Shown here one piece after another: positions 54,482 to 64,000 of a stretch of 64,000 nt of DNA. The first letter of the stretch is position 1, and every line of letters starts with the position of its first letter. The stretch is taken from assembly GCA_029204225.1 (NCBI GenBank), contig CM055103.1, positions 26,326,293 to 26,390,292 on the forward strand, read 5' to 3'. The notes beneath the pieces were generated by a model, which saw only the letters and a program-made list of their open reading frames with translations, did no database searches and was not told the origin of the DNA. The stretch comes from Diphasiastrum complanatum (taxonomy: Eukaryota; Streptophyta; Lycopodiopsida; Lycopodiales; Lycopodiaceae). Made by a program: the position numbers and the translations under genes.

Positions 54482-55345
54482 TGAAATGTTTCTAGACCTA
54501 GCAGAGCTGATAAAGACAAGAGCATTGCAGTCCCAGAAGGATCTCCTAGAAGATCGACAAGAGAACAAAGAGCACTAGCAAGATTTGTGCCAAGTAGCTC
54601 AGCTTCTACATCAGAAGAGTTTTGTGGATTCAGTGAAGAACTTCAAACATTCGAGGAAGCGATTGAATGTCCAGAAAAGGACAAATGGATCCAAGCCATG
54701 AATGAGGAGATGGAATCCATGAGGAAGAATCAGGTATGGACATTGCAGCCATTACCAGATAAGCAAAAGTCTATTAAATGCAAGTGGGTATACAAGCTGA
54801 AGTACGAACCTAATGGAGATATTTCTAAATATAAAGCAAGACTTGTAGTGAAGGGGTTTTCTCAGAGATATGGTATTGATTATGTTGAGACCTTCTCTCC
54901 TATTGTGAAGCATTCGTCCCTACATTTACTGTTTGCATATGCAGCTGCTTATGATCTCAGGATTCACATCGTTGACGAGAAGATAGCCTTCTTGCATGGC
55001 GAGCTAGATGAGGAAGTCTACATGGATCAACCTCCAGGGTACATTTCGAGTTCACTTCCTACTCATGCATGCATAATGCATAGGAGTATCTACGGTCTGA
55101 AGTAGTCAACGCGACAATGGTATAGGAAGAAAAATCAAGCCCTCAAGTCTTTAGGATTCAAGCCTCTAGTGCTGATTCTAATGTTTATGTAAGAATAACA
55201 GACGAGAAGATCATCATTGTAGCTGTGTATGTGGATGACTCTTTGATATTCTGCAAAAGTGAAGAGCTTATTGTTGAGGTGAAGTATGACATCTCGAAAC
55301 ATTTTGAGATTGCAGACCTAGGAGAAGCCAACACTCATTTATCAA
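54482..55345 (+). pseudogene. Ty1/copia RT remnant (element D)
   Basis: A linker (GSPRRSTREQRALARFVPSS, about 54540) leads into RT: KWIQAMNEEMESMRKNQVW, CKWVYKLKYEPNGDI, KARLVVKGFSQRYGIDYVET, FLHGELDEEVYM. A TAG at 55103-55105 interrupts YGLK-stop-STRQWY where the family has Gln. After another shift the catalytic YVDDSLI is present near 55228. Sequence is lost after DLGEANTH (about 55340), before RNase H. Confidence 0.9.
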
Positions 55346-55429
55346 TTCTGCACACTAGTTCAATTTTTTGTTGAGTGTTGTGTTCATCAAAAACGTAGAT
55401 CAGCAGTGTCAGTCTACATTATGGAGGAT

Positions 55430-55681
55430 TGTAGGAATAATATAGCCGGCAGTGACCAACAATCATATCTGAAATCCATCCGAATTGTTTTTGTTCGCGA
55501 TTAATTTGATTTCGCTGCATCAATGTCAATATCAGGGCTTGTTCATTTCGTTTCGTTTCATTTCATTCAGTTTCGTTTCGTTTCATTTGAGAGCCCAATT
55601 GATATTTGCAATTAGCGTTACCCACATTTTTCGCATCAAGCTTCGAGCTTCCGCTGCCAGTCATCCCCATGTTTTACGACA
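55430..55681 (+). mobile_element. Short copia 5' LTR (element E)
   Basis: The end is fixed: TTTTACGACA at 55681 followed by TGGTATCAGAGC. A start at TGTAGGAATAATATAG (55430) gives 252 bp. The middle has CGTTTCGTTTCATTTCATT, a short pentanucleotide-like repeat. The start does not match the TGTTAGATTTC at 57499, so the element's two LTRs may not belong together or the start is wrong. Confidence 0.65.
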
Positions 55682-55693
55682 TGGTATCAGAGC
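55682..55693 (+). other. Primer-binding site of element E
   Basis: TGGTATCAGAGC directly follows the LTR end, complementary to initiator-Met tRNA. Confidence 0.88.
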
Positions 55694-57489
55694 GGGCATT
55701 TCAGTAATATGCTTCTACTGTAGATTATCATTCTTGTTTCTACCAAGACATCTCTCTAGCAAACGCGCAGCCAACAATATTTCGACAATCGTTGTCTCTA
55801 CCAACAATGTCGTTCAACTAGACTGATCCATCATCTAGTTCATCTCTCATTGAGATCAGCATCCTCCTCAGGCTCAGGATTGGATCCTCAAGCTCTATAT
55901 TCAAAAAATCAGAAGTTTAGATCCAAGAGATCTACAAAGTCAGGTTATACTGACAAGAAGAGCAACATGCAGTCTGGACCAAATTCTGGTTCATGATCAA
56001 ATTCAAGCTCTTCATCATTCCAACCACTACAAAAACTTTTTTGCAGATACTGTAAGAGGACTGGCCACAAAATCAAGGATTGCCAAACTTTAAAATACAA
56101 CAACGAAAAGAAGAAGCAGTTCCAACAACAAGCACATAGTGCTACAACCAGTCACTCAAATCAGCAACAAGAAGAAGATGAAGCAAACATGTTTCGATCC
56201 ACCTACTTCTCTCTTTTGCAGCCGCAACAGATCTTGAAGTCCACCAGATAGATGTCCAGACTGCTTTCCTCAACAGAACCATCGAAGAGAAAATCTATAT
56301 GACGCAGCAAGAGGGATATGAACTCAACGACACAACACCTTGTATGCAAAATGCACAAGGCGCTCTATGGGCTGAAACAGTCACCAAGAGTCTGGTTCCA
56401 AAAAAATCAATGCATTTCTGATAGAGAATGATTGTATTCCAAACTCAGCAGACTCAAATGTCTATTTCAAGTTTGTATCAGATTACTTCATCATCATCAC
56501 TCTTTATGTAGATGACACACTCTTATTCAGTTACAATTCAAATCTGATGAAGGATACAAAATGCATGTTGGCCCAAGAATACAAGATAACTGACATAGGT
56601 CCAGCCCACTATTGTCTCGAAATCCAAATCCAACGAGATCGACCCAGCAGACTGATTTTTATCAGTCAGCAATGATATCTTAACAATGTGCTAGAAATGT
56701 ATGGTATGGCCAAATGCAAACCAAGTCACTTCCACTCCACCCTAGATAAAGTTATCAAAGGAACAGTCTCCTCAAACTGAGGCAAAAAAGGAGGAAATGA
56801 AGTGCTACCCATTTTAATCCATCATCGGCTCACTGATGTACGCAATGATCCACACGACCAGACCTTGCATATTCGATCAGTACACTTAGCCAGTTTCTAT
56901 CAAATCCAGGCTTAACTCACTAGAAAGCGCTAACAACGGTCGTGAAGTACATCTAAGCAACGAAAACTCTTAGCATCTGCTACGGAGGCAACCAAACTGC
57001 TAGCATCCTTGAAGCCTACACAGATGTGGATTTGGCAGGAGATGTTGATACCATAAAATAAACTCTGGGATTTGAATTTTTATACAACCAAGGCCCAATG
57101 TCATGGAACAGCTGGAAGTAGACCTCAGTTGCATTATCATCAACGGAATCCGAATACATAGTTGTCACAAATGCAACCAAAGAGACGATATGGCTAAGGC
57201 AACTACTTGTAGACATCAACCTTGCACAAACTTCCTACAACAATCTATTGTGACAATCAAAGCACAATAGCGTTATCTCTCAATCCGAGATTTCACTCTC
57301 GAAGCAAACATATCGAAATCAAGTCTCATTACCTTAAAGAGAAAGTGCATAGCAAGGAAGTAGCATTGGTTTTCTGCAGAACAAACTACATGGCAGCATA
57401 TTACTTCACAAAAGCTCTATCAAAGGAGCAACATCTGAGATTTAATGATATGTTAAATCTGAAGATCAAAGGTTTTCAAGATCCACATT
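55694..57489 (+). pseudogene. Ty1/copia with gag joined to RT by internal deletion (element E)
   Basis: After the primer site there is late gag with a CCHC knuckle (CRYCKRTGHKIKDC, about 56045) and a Gln-rich tail. At about 56200 the sequence jumps into RT (ATDLEVHQIDVQTAFLN), so protease, integrase and early RT are deleted. RT continues with ALYG, TLYVDDTLLF (about 56500) and then RNase H (57222-57491, CDNQSTIALSLNPRFHS, SKHIEIKSHYLKEK). It ends at a polypurine tract at 57490. Frame breaks are numerous. Confidence 0.9.
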
Positions 57490-57498
57490 AAGGGGGAG
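57490..57498 (+). other. Polypurine tract of element E
   Basis: AAGGGGGAG directly before TGTTAGATTTC. The same tract precedes the LTR of element B on the other strand (6920-6912). Confidence 0.8.
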
Positions 57499-57960
57499 TG
57501 TTAGATTTCTTATGCTCAGACTTAACAAATCGTTCAAGTAATGAGCATCGTGAAAACCGAAGGCCGACTACATGTTTCAGACCTTTGCATTTTTTACCTT
57601 TGAGATTTTTGAGCCTTAATTGTTTTTTTAAGGCACCTTCGTCTTTTTCGCATTTTTCACACCTTCGCGAAAAATGCGACACAGTGGCCATAATGGCTTG
57701 GAATCCATTTCAGGCCCACCTTCGCCTTTGTTACCAGATTTCAGAGAATCTCCGGATGCCGAGCCAAGCTGAAGACACAGAGTATCTCTCACCCATGACC
57801 GAGGAGGTCTCAGAAGGAGGAGAGCAGAAGAAGCTGAGAGCCGAGAAATTACTAGCTAGGATGACAGTGAATTATCTATGTGAGCCTACATGGTGTATCC
57901 CAGAGAAGGAACGACCATGTAGGAGCTAGTAATATTTCCTAGACATTTTAAATAAATGTA
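57499..57960 (+). mobile_element. Copia 3' LTR of element E, right end uncertain
   Basis: It starts TGTTAGATTTCTTATGC after the polypurine tract. It contains AAGGCACCTTCGTC and ATGCGACACAGTGGCC, words shared with the element B LTR. A 143-codon frame at 57498-57929 covers it but is not recognisable and is taken as chance. Confidence 0.6.
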
Positions 57961-58019
57961 GACCCCCCCTTAAATAATTTAGAGTGAGCCACCTTTTGAT
58001 GGTGACCTCTAGTGGAAGG

Positions 58020-58345
58020 GCAATTTCCACATGTAGTTTCTAATTTGGTGGAATTGCCACTTGGGCTCCACATGGGCAGCCCTCTTGCCTATTTAAGGGC
58101 CCCCCTCTCTTGTGAGGGAGCTTTTGAATGTATTCTCAAGTTCTCTTGAGTGAATAAAGAAGATCTTCCACAAGTTCTTGATGGTTAACGGAGAGCACAA
58201 CGTGCTGTCCAAGAAGCTCGACCAAACGAAGAAACACGAGAACAGTTGTGGAAAACATAGATGGAGTTGCTTAACCAGCAACACCAACAACATATGGAGA
58301 AACTGACGAAAGAGTTTCAAAACACTCTTTAGTCTATCCAGAGTT
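58020..58345 (+). promoter_or_regulatory. LTR-type promoter and poly(A) signal before gypsy element F
   Basis: CCTATTTAAGGGC (58088-58100) is a TATA-type box, and GAATAAAG (AATAAA 58153-58158) lies about 60 bp downstream. That close spacing is typical of a retroelement U3-R. No primer site was seen after it. Confidence 0.45.
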
Positions 58346-60271
58346 CGATGCCAGGTCAGTTACTTACTGGCCAAATCCACCATAGACGAGAGAACACATG
58401 GTGTCCTCATTGTCGAGGTACACACACTGGCAATGAGTGCCCTTCATACCAACCGGTCCCAGATACTTCATTGATCAAATGTGACATCTGCGACTTTATG
58501 GGACATACATCACTTTATTGCTATTATAATCTGAGGAACCAGCCTCACAACGAGTTAGGGGGACATTATCAACCTCCTCGACAACTGTTTGTTTCACAGA
58601 ACCAACACACACACTACCAACCACGAAACAACCAAGTCCATATAGAAGAGTTGCCCAGACAACCCAGACATGAACCTCAACCATAGCTGGCGCTCTTAGA
58701 ACCACCTCCATGAGGACAACCTGATCTCGGAGCACAAAAACATAGGCACCCTCGAGAGTCTGCACAAGCACATCTGGTAGAAAACTCCTACGATCACTCA
58801 TATCATCACGATGCAACACTTTCATCACCTAGTTCTCAAAAATATCAAACTGATAACTCATGCTCGTGCAAACAGGATGAGTATTCCACACCACCAGAAA
58901 ATCCAGCACATCTAGCCATCCAAGATGGTATGCTATCGCCATAGGACCAATGAGCAACTGCTGCTTTATTTGTGGTGAAACAGGACACTTCATGGTTGAC
59001 TGTAAAGTTAAAAACCAATACCATGCGAAATGTCCAAACTGTGTTCGCAAACAGTAACAGGATTCTTCCAGCACGTCATATATCATCGAAACCTGTTAGA
59101 GTTCTCACTAGAGCACAACTCCAACAACAAGAACAACAACAAACCAATGCTAGATTATCTGACCCACATCGAAGCCACTTGACGACTTCCACATTACCAA
59201 AAGATTACCCATACCCAAAAGTGAAACAAAGGCAATACAAGGAATTTTGAGATGAGCTTTTGCGAGAGGAAGCACATAACAGAAAGTCTATTATCAGCTC
59301 AAATCCCCGAAAAGGAGCAATCCCTACAGGGACTTCAAGTATTTTCTGACCTCCTGCAAGCTCAACTCACCATGTTGTTCCATAGCGCAGTAAAATCCTT
59401 CACTAGGCTTCAACGATATATCCATCGTAGTTTTCAGCTACCTACTATTCCTGATGAACAGTAGAAAACAGAAGAGATTCCTAAAATTTTCCAGATTCCC
59501 ATGAATATGTTGAATATAGGTGTTGCTAAGGGGACTAGCATCACCCTGCCTTTGTCCTATAAAGACTATCCCACAGCATATGCTATTCTTGATAGCGGAT
59601 CAGACGTCAATATAATGGCTTTGTCATTGGCAAAGTCATGGGGCTTCCATACCCTCGATCAACCACGATATAAACTTCGTATGGCTGATCAAAGAGTTAC
59701 AGACCTTGCTGGTCATTTATCAAATACTAAGGTTCGAATAGCAGGTGTCAAATTTGTGATTGATTGTGTCATCTTAGACTTACCAGAAGATGCCAATACT
59801 TATAAACTCCTTCTTGGTACACCCTGGCTCCAAATGGCAGGTGTTGTCCAAGATTGGAAGCATAGCAAAATCACCTTTGGCAATCACGACAAACGAGTCA
59901 CTGTTGACTCAACTGGCCATGTCAAGCCTGCTAAAGTTTATGATGATTAGTCATCAACAACATATGATGAATCAGATAGTGTCCCGATCCAACCCAAAGA
60001 CCACTATACGAGATCAACGGACATAATCAATTGAGGACAAGCACTAGCCACTGTGGACTGTGTTGATTCCAATCGATGTCGTATCGAAACCGTTGCAGAA
60101 GTTGTGGATATTCTTCCATCTTCTACAAACATTCATACACCCATCATCCCACTTATGATGATTGACCCGATTCCTCTAGCTTGGTGCCCAGGAGAACCTA
60201 GTGTCTCTATCGCCCATGTTTCGGAAGAAGGTATTCTTTCCATGGATGATGTAGAAATGATGGATGTGTGA
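58190..60271 (+). pseudogene. Ty3/gypsy gag-protease remnant with three zinc knuckles (element F)
   Basis: A short helical stretch (LNQQHQQHMEKLTKEF, about 58270) precedes 58348-58686, which holds two Cys/His knuckles: CPHCRGTHTGNEC (a shorter, non-standard spacing) and CDICDFMGHTSLYC. A third, CFICGETGHFMVDC, lies near 58965 followed by CPNC. At 59501-59950 there is an aspartic protease with YAILDSGSDVNIM (catalytic D-S-G) and KLLLGTPWLQMAG, the flap and C-terminal signature of gypsy proteases. A further frame at 60053-60271 is a linker without motif. RT is absent: copia sequence starts at 60294. Confidence 0.85.
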
Positions 60272-60293
60272 AAGTATTGTACTTTAGGACCAT

Positions 60294-60570
60294 AAATGGA
60301 TCTACAAAAGATCCACAAGAGTGATTTGATGCTTGCTTAACAATCTATCAAAAAACTAGTCATCAAAAAGTTGATCCAGATTGGCAATTTGACTAACAAC
60401 AAGCATTAACAATCAAAAGCATTGATCAACATTGAAATCCAATCCCACACGTGTGTACCATAGGCTATAGTACGGCCTTCAACCTGAGAAACAAGTAGAA
60501 ATTGATTTGGTTGCATTTGGATCACAAAAACTCAATGTACATAGTGAAGTAGCTTGAGATTGCCAATGAG
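60294..60570 (-). mobile_element. Inverted copy of the element D LTR
   Basis: This is the reverse complement of 53800-54073, with the same AGGCTATAGTACGGCC and GATTGTTAAGC words. It is cut ~38 bp short of the LTR end, where element F sequence begins. Confidence 0.85.
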
Positions 60571-60832
60571 GTAGATCATAATATTGTCTACCAAGAACTT
60601 CATAACTGACAGGATCATCATTGGCCATCGTTCTGCTCTCATCAAATTTGACATCTCTGACTATCTTCACTGTGTTTGTCTCTGGCATGTAGACTTTGTA
60701 GTATGACGAATGATTGTCATATTCTACAAGATATCCCTATTCAGCTTTTTTCATCAAGCTTCTTTCAAAGCTTATCAGGAATATGTGCATAAGCTGCACA
60801 ACCAAAGATTTTGATGTGAGTTAGATTGGATT
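60571..60832 (-). pseudogene. Ty1/copia integrase C-terminus fragment
   Basis: On the minus strand: HIKIFGCAAYAHIPDKL, a stop, KKLDEKS, YKVYMPET and KIVRDVKFDES. This is the copia integrase C-terminal region that leads to RT. It joins directly to the inverted LTR copy at 60570, so LTR and pol end lie out of normal order. Two stops and a shift. Confidence 0.85.
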
Positions 60833-60839
60833 TTAGAAG

Positions 60840-61214
60840 TACCACTACCATCTACACCTCCTCCTCCTCATCCTCCACCCCCACTTGTTGGTGGACGAGG
60901 AGCACCACCAACATCTGCACCTCCACCTTCATCTCAAAGACATCAAGCTACACCAAGGAGAGCGGGCAGAAACCCAGCATGACTGAAAGATATCAAAAAA
61001 CTTCAAAATCAACCGAACCTCCTAATCCCAAAGGCTCACATGCAAAGATGCATTAAGCAAGTGACCAGGGAGATTTCAGCAGATGTGAGGAAGGCTGTGA
61101 CTGCAGTTGAAGCATTCCACAATGCTTATCGGAATTTTTAAATAAAATTGTGGTTGTTGTTGTGCATGCAAGAAGGGTAACAATAATGCCCAGAGATTTT
61201 GTATTGATTTTTCA
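60840..61214 (+). pseudogene. Divergent histone H3-like coding stretch
   Basis: One plus-strand frame from about 60842 gives a Pro-rich tail (PPPPHPPPPLVGGRGAPP, then TPRRAGRNPA), a TGA at 60980, and LKDIKKLQNQPNLLI, QRCIKQVTREISAD and KAVTAVEAFHNAYRNF. With one base restored in the T-run at 61134-61140 it continues VVVVVHARRVTIMPRDFVL. These align in order with the histone H3 fold: LREIRKYQKSTELLI, QRLVREIAQD, HAVLALQEAAEAY and HAKRVTIMPKDIQL. The loop-1 part between helices 1 and 2 is about seven residues shorter. The tail is unlike canonical H3, so a centromeric-type or transposon-captured H3 is possible. One stop and one shift argue for a pseudogene; an intron could hide them. Confidence 0.62.
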
Positions 61215-61674
61215 TATGAAGGAAGTGTATGATAGGTTTGCCCAGAATTTCCGTCCCAACAGTTGGAGCTCCACCAACAACTTCATCTCCACCACTTGCT
61301 GCCACCACTTTAGGGAGGAAAAGGAAGCAAGTCCAACCAAAGAGGCTACCAACAATGGTTCTCAACATATTGTTGTGAAAAAGAGAAGATCAACAGACCC
61401 TCCAAAGAAAGTGAGAGCCAATATAAAACCAGTGGCCCCTTCTCCTCCTCCTTCTTCCTCTTTCAAATCCTCATCCAAGGCACATGAATCAATTTCTCTA
61501 TCTCCCTCCCAAGACAAGGAAATCTCCTCCCATATCTCCCTCAAGACACAAAAATCTCTTTCCAAATCTCCTGCCAAATCTGCTTCTAGATTTCTTTTCA
61601 AATCTCCTTCTAAATCAGTCCATAGCTCTCTTGCCAAATCTCGTTTCAGATCTCCTTCTAAATTAGTTTCTTAA
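61150..61674 (+). CDS. H3-like end running into a Ser/Lys/Pro-rich frame
   Basis: The frame that carries HARRVTIMPRD stays open for 174 codons. After the H3-like part it has KKRRSTDPPKKVRANIKP and then many S-P-(A/S)-K type repeats (SLSKSPAKSASRF, KSPSKSVHS, SRFRSPSK). SPxK motifs are known DNA minor-groove binders in histone H1 tails; whether they are more than chance here is unknown. No upstream ATG in this frame precedes the H3-like part, so the left end must come from the frame before the shift. Confidence 0.4.
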   Translation: MVVVVHARRVTIMPRDFVLIFHMKEVYDRFAQNFRPNSWSSTNNFISTTCCHHFREEKEASPTKEATNNGSQHIVVKKRRSTDPPKKVRANIKPVAPSPPPSSSFKSSSKAHESISLSPSQDKEISSHISLKTQKSLSKSPAKSASRFLFKSPSKSVHSSLAKSRFRSPSKLVS

Positions 61675-61715
61675 AGGGAGAAGGATTATTCTCCTAGGTA
61701 GATGGCACTGAGGAG

Positions 61716-62760
61716 ATGCCTACAACAACAGGCAAGGAGCTACAGGAATGGAGGGAGAAGAATGACAAGGTAGTCGTCTTGTTATCATCATCCATTGAGG
61801 ATAGCCTCACACTTGACCTGGCTACACTCTCTAAAGAAAAGGAGATGTGGGACACTCTACTCACAGGATTTCAGACGAAATCACGCAGTCAAATAATGAT
61901 GTTCGAAGATCAGCTGACAAACCTACAATGGAATGGCAAAGACCTCACTTCCTTTATTAGGAAGATGAAGGATCTATTCCTTTCACTACATAATTCTGGA
62001 GCAAAAAATGCAGTGTCAGCAGAGCAGCAGCTCACTTATCTGTTGAGAGCCTTACCAAGATCCTTCTAGACAACCAGAACGCTGCTAGCAAAAGATTCTA
62101 CAATGACATTCAAAAAAGCTGTTGTCGAGATTTGAGAAGAAGTCGAGGCTCGAGAGCACCTTGATCACAAGGACATTCTGACCAAAGCTCTTTACAGCAA
62201 CAAGGAGAAATCAAAGAAGCAATTCAAGCCTAAGAGGGAGTCAGATCAAAGGCAGGATTGAGATCAGCAAGCAGAAAGAGCCAACAAAGACAAGTGGAAG
62301 AACAAAGAGAGGTCGAAACAACAGAGTGGAGACAAGAAGACATGCATGAAATGTAAACGCAAAGGTCATATTGTTGATTCGTGTTGGCTCAATCCAAAAA
62401 TTGAGTGTATCCACTGTCATAAGAAGGGTCATGCAGCCATGGACTGTTGAAACAAATCAGCTCAAAGCAGACAGGAGAACAACAATAGTTCATCCTATGT
62501 CGAGGAGCCAGAGAGCTCAAAGATGGGCGAAGAAAGATCGAATCACCACCTACATCTGTGCAGATATGTGTGCAATGTCAACATCTGACACACAGGAGGT
62601 AATCTTTGACTCATGAGCTACCTCACACTTTGTTACATCAAGATGGATCATGTTTGATTTCCGAAGTGCAGATCCATCAAGATTTATCGTTCTTGAGATG
62701 GATCGAAGCATCAAGGTTGAACGTGTAGAGAGACTTAGGCAGTGCAGGAGAGGTAAGTAT
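61716..62760 (+). pseudogene. Ty1/copia gag to protease remnant (element G)
   Basis: gag of the UBN2 type (WDTLLTGFQTKSRSQIMMFE, LTYLLRALPRSF) is interrupted by stops from 62067. Two CCHC knuckles follow: CMKCKRKGHIVDSC (about 62345) and CIHCHKKGHAAMDC (about 62410). The protease motif reads VIFDS-stop-ATSHFV near 62613, where the family has DSGATSHF (Gly to TGA). The two-knuckle gag differs from the other copia elements here, so this is a separate lineage. No integrase or RT follows. Confidence 0.88.
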
Positions 62761-64000
62761 GCGCGCGTTGAAACGATATTAGGATCAGAGAATAATATAG
62801 GATGTCGGAGTATCGATTGAGCACGTAGAGTAGAGGATGCAGGTGAGGGTGATTGTTGAATGCACGATGAATCGATATTAGGATGTAGTGAGTGAGTGGC
62901 TGAGAGAGTGAGCGAGTGAACGAGAAGGTCCAAAAAAATTTTATGTCCGAAATCTGCGTTTATACAAGAGGAGGAAGGATGGGACATGTAGCCAATGGTT
63001 AATGCCTTCATTAAAATTTGTAATCATCATTGGGTATGTCTCAGGTCATGTCAGAGTCTCAAAAACGACGTCCATAAATTATAGGATCTGGTGGAAATCC
63101 GTAACATACTTTTTTAATACTTTTTTTTGCTATGTGTCATATTGCGAATGCCTTGAATTTTGAGCCCATAAATTATGGGAGTTCATGCCAACTATTGTAA
63201 TGATGACTACTAAGCTATCAGTAAAAATTCTCCTTGCATGGAATTCAAAACCGGAGTCTGTGGCTAAAACAACTATTAAGAGGTTGGACGAAGTTCTTTC
63301 AAAGGCTGGACTACATAAAGGGAATGTCACCATTGAAAAAAGTGACAACTCTTTGGAAAAAAAAGGAAATGTTCCTAATAAGCCATCGATTGGAGGTGCT
63401 AAAGCAAGAAGATTCTTATTTAATCACACATGCAAAGAATCTAGTGTCAGATACAAAATTTGAAAATAAATTGTTCAAGGCACACGAACACTGGAAGTAA
63501 GTAATCGAGTGGAAAAGGGACTAGTGTGGAACAACTTAGACAAACTCATAGGACATAATTCAAAAAATTAATATTTAGTACAACTATTCCAGTGGTTTTA
63601 CAAATGAGCACAATTTAAATATCAAGCTAAGAACTCGCCAAACATTATGATCTTTCAGAAAGCATTCAAATTCATCAGAAAAGAGAGATCCTCTTAATAC
63701 AATGGAAAACATGTATATATATGTCATCATCTCCAAGTTTGAGATGCATGGTATTGTCACGAAGGAACAATCTCCTTTCATATGGATCTAAAAATTATAT
63801 ATTTTTCTTTTTGCTCATGTTTATATATCCTGAATAAAGGGCCATTGAAGATGATCTTTTTGTGGTGTCGTCAAGGACATAACCGAGTATTTTAATAGCT
63901 AGATTTTGAATGTTCCTTTGGAATAATTGTGGCCTCCTAAGTAGACAGACAATGCTCTAATTGTTATTATAATGGTTGCGGGGAATGGACTATAACTCGT
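62761..64000. other. Right-hand end, no recognised gene
   Basis: GAAACGATATTAGGATC (62768) and GAATCGATATTAGGATG (62868) form a short duplication. A 92-codon frame at 63185-63463 has no motif I know. The remainder is AT-rich. Confidence 0.4.

Noticed and set aside
57498-57929. 143-codon frame after the element E polypurine tract
   Set aside because: It starts at the LTR edge and lies in LTR sequence; no recognisable domain.
58348-59950. Zinc knuckles plus protease considered as an endogenous pararetrovirus
   Set aside because: No movement protein, coat signature or RT is present; gag-protease order and the LTR-type promoter fit Ty3/gypsy better.

Overview
This window looks like nuclear DNA of a land plant with a large, repeat-rich genome. 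It holds one intact host gene with plant-style GT-AG introns (a 6.5 kb intron among them). Around the gene lie decayed Ty1/copia and Ty3/gypsy LTR retrotransposons, several primed by initiator-Met tRNA (primer sites of the form TGGTATCAGAGC). Nothing in the sequence fixes the species. A non-angiosperm with a large genome, such as a fern, is a guess only.

Layout. 0-5 kb: a 35-bp minisatellite, two joined gypsy pol fragments, and a ~515 bp inverted repeat with LTR-like ends flanking ~1 kb. 6-12 kb: two minus-strand copia elements; the LTR of one abuts the broken reverse transcriptase of the other. 12.2-27.2 kb: a nested, partly inverted array of at least eight LTRs from one gypsy lineage. Its minus-strand members are non-autonomous, with an LTR-primer site-leader-noncoding body-polypurine tract-LTR layout. 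The last member (24.7-27.2 kb) still carries a gag gene and looks like the coding relative. The leader contains a repeated GTGCT...AGCAC stem-loop.

29.5-42.5 kb: the host gene, an eight-exon RBM25-like splicing factor (RRM, Arg/Glu/Asp-rich middle, C-terminal PWI domain). The exons join in frame to 1,094 codons.

45-64 kb: a second dense field of broken elements: a gypsy gag-RT fragment, several copia elements, a gypsy gag-protease fragment, and more copia gag. Two things here do not fit ordinary decay. One is a copia reading frame (52,249-53,262) in which the integrase/RT part is replaced by ~270 codons of unrecognised sequence, part of it repeated at 54.15 kb behind another primer site. The other is a divergent histone H3-like coding stretch at 60.84-61.21 kb, which runs into a long Ser/Lys/Pro-rich frame.

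Only the RBM25-like gene looks functional as a protein-coding gene. Boundaries of old LTRs were judged by eye from internal repeats and TG...CA ends, and are approximate unless a primer site or polypurine tract fixes them.
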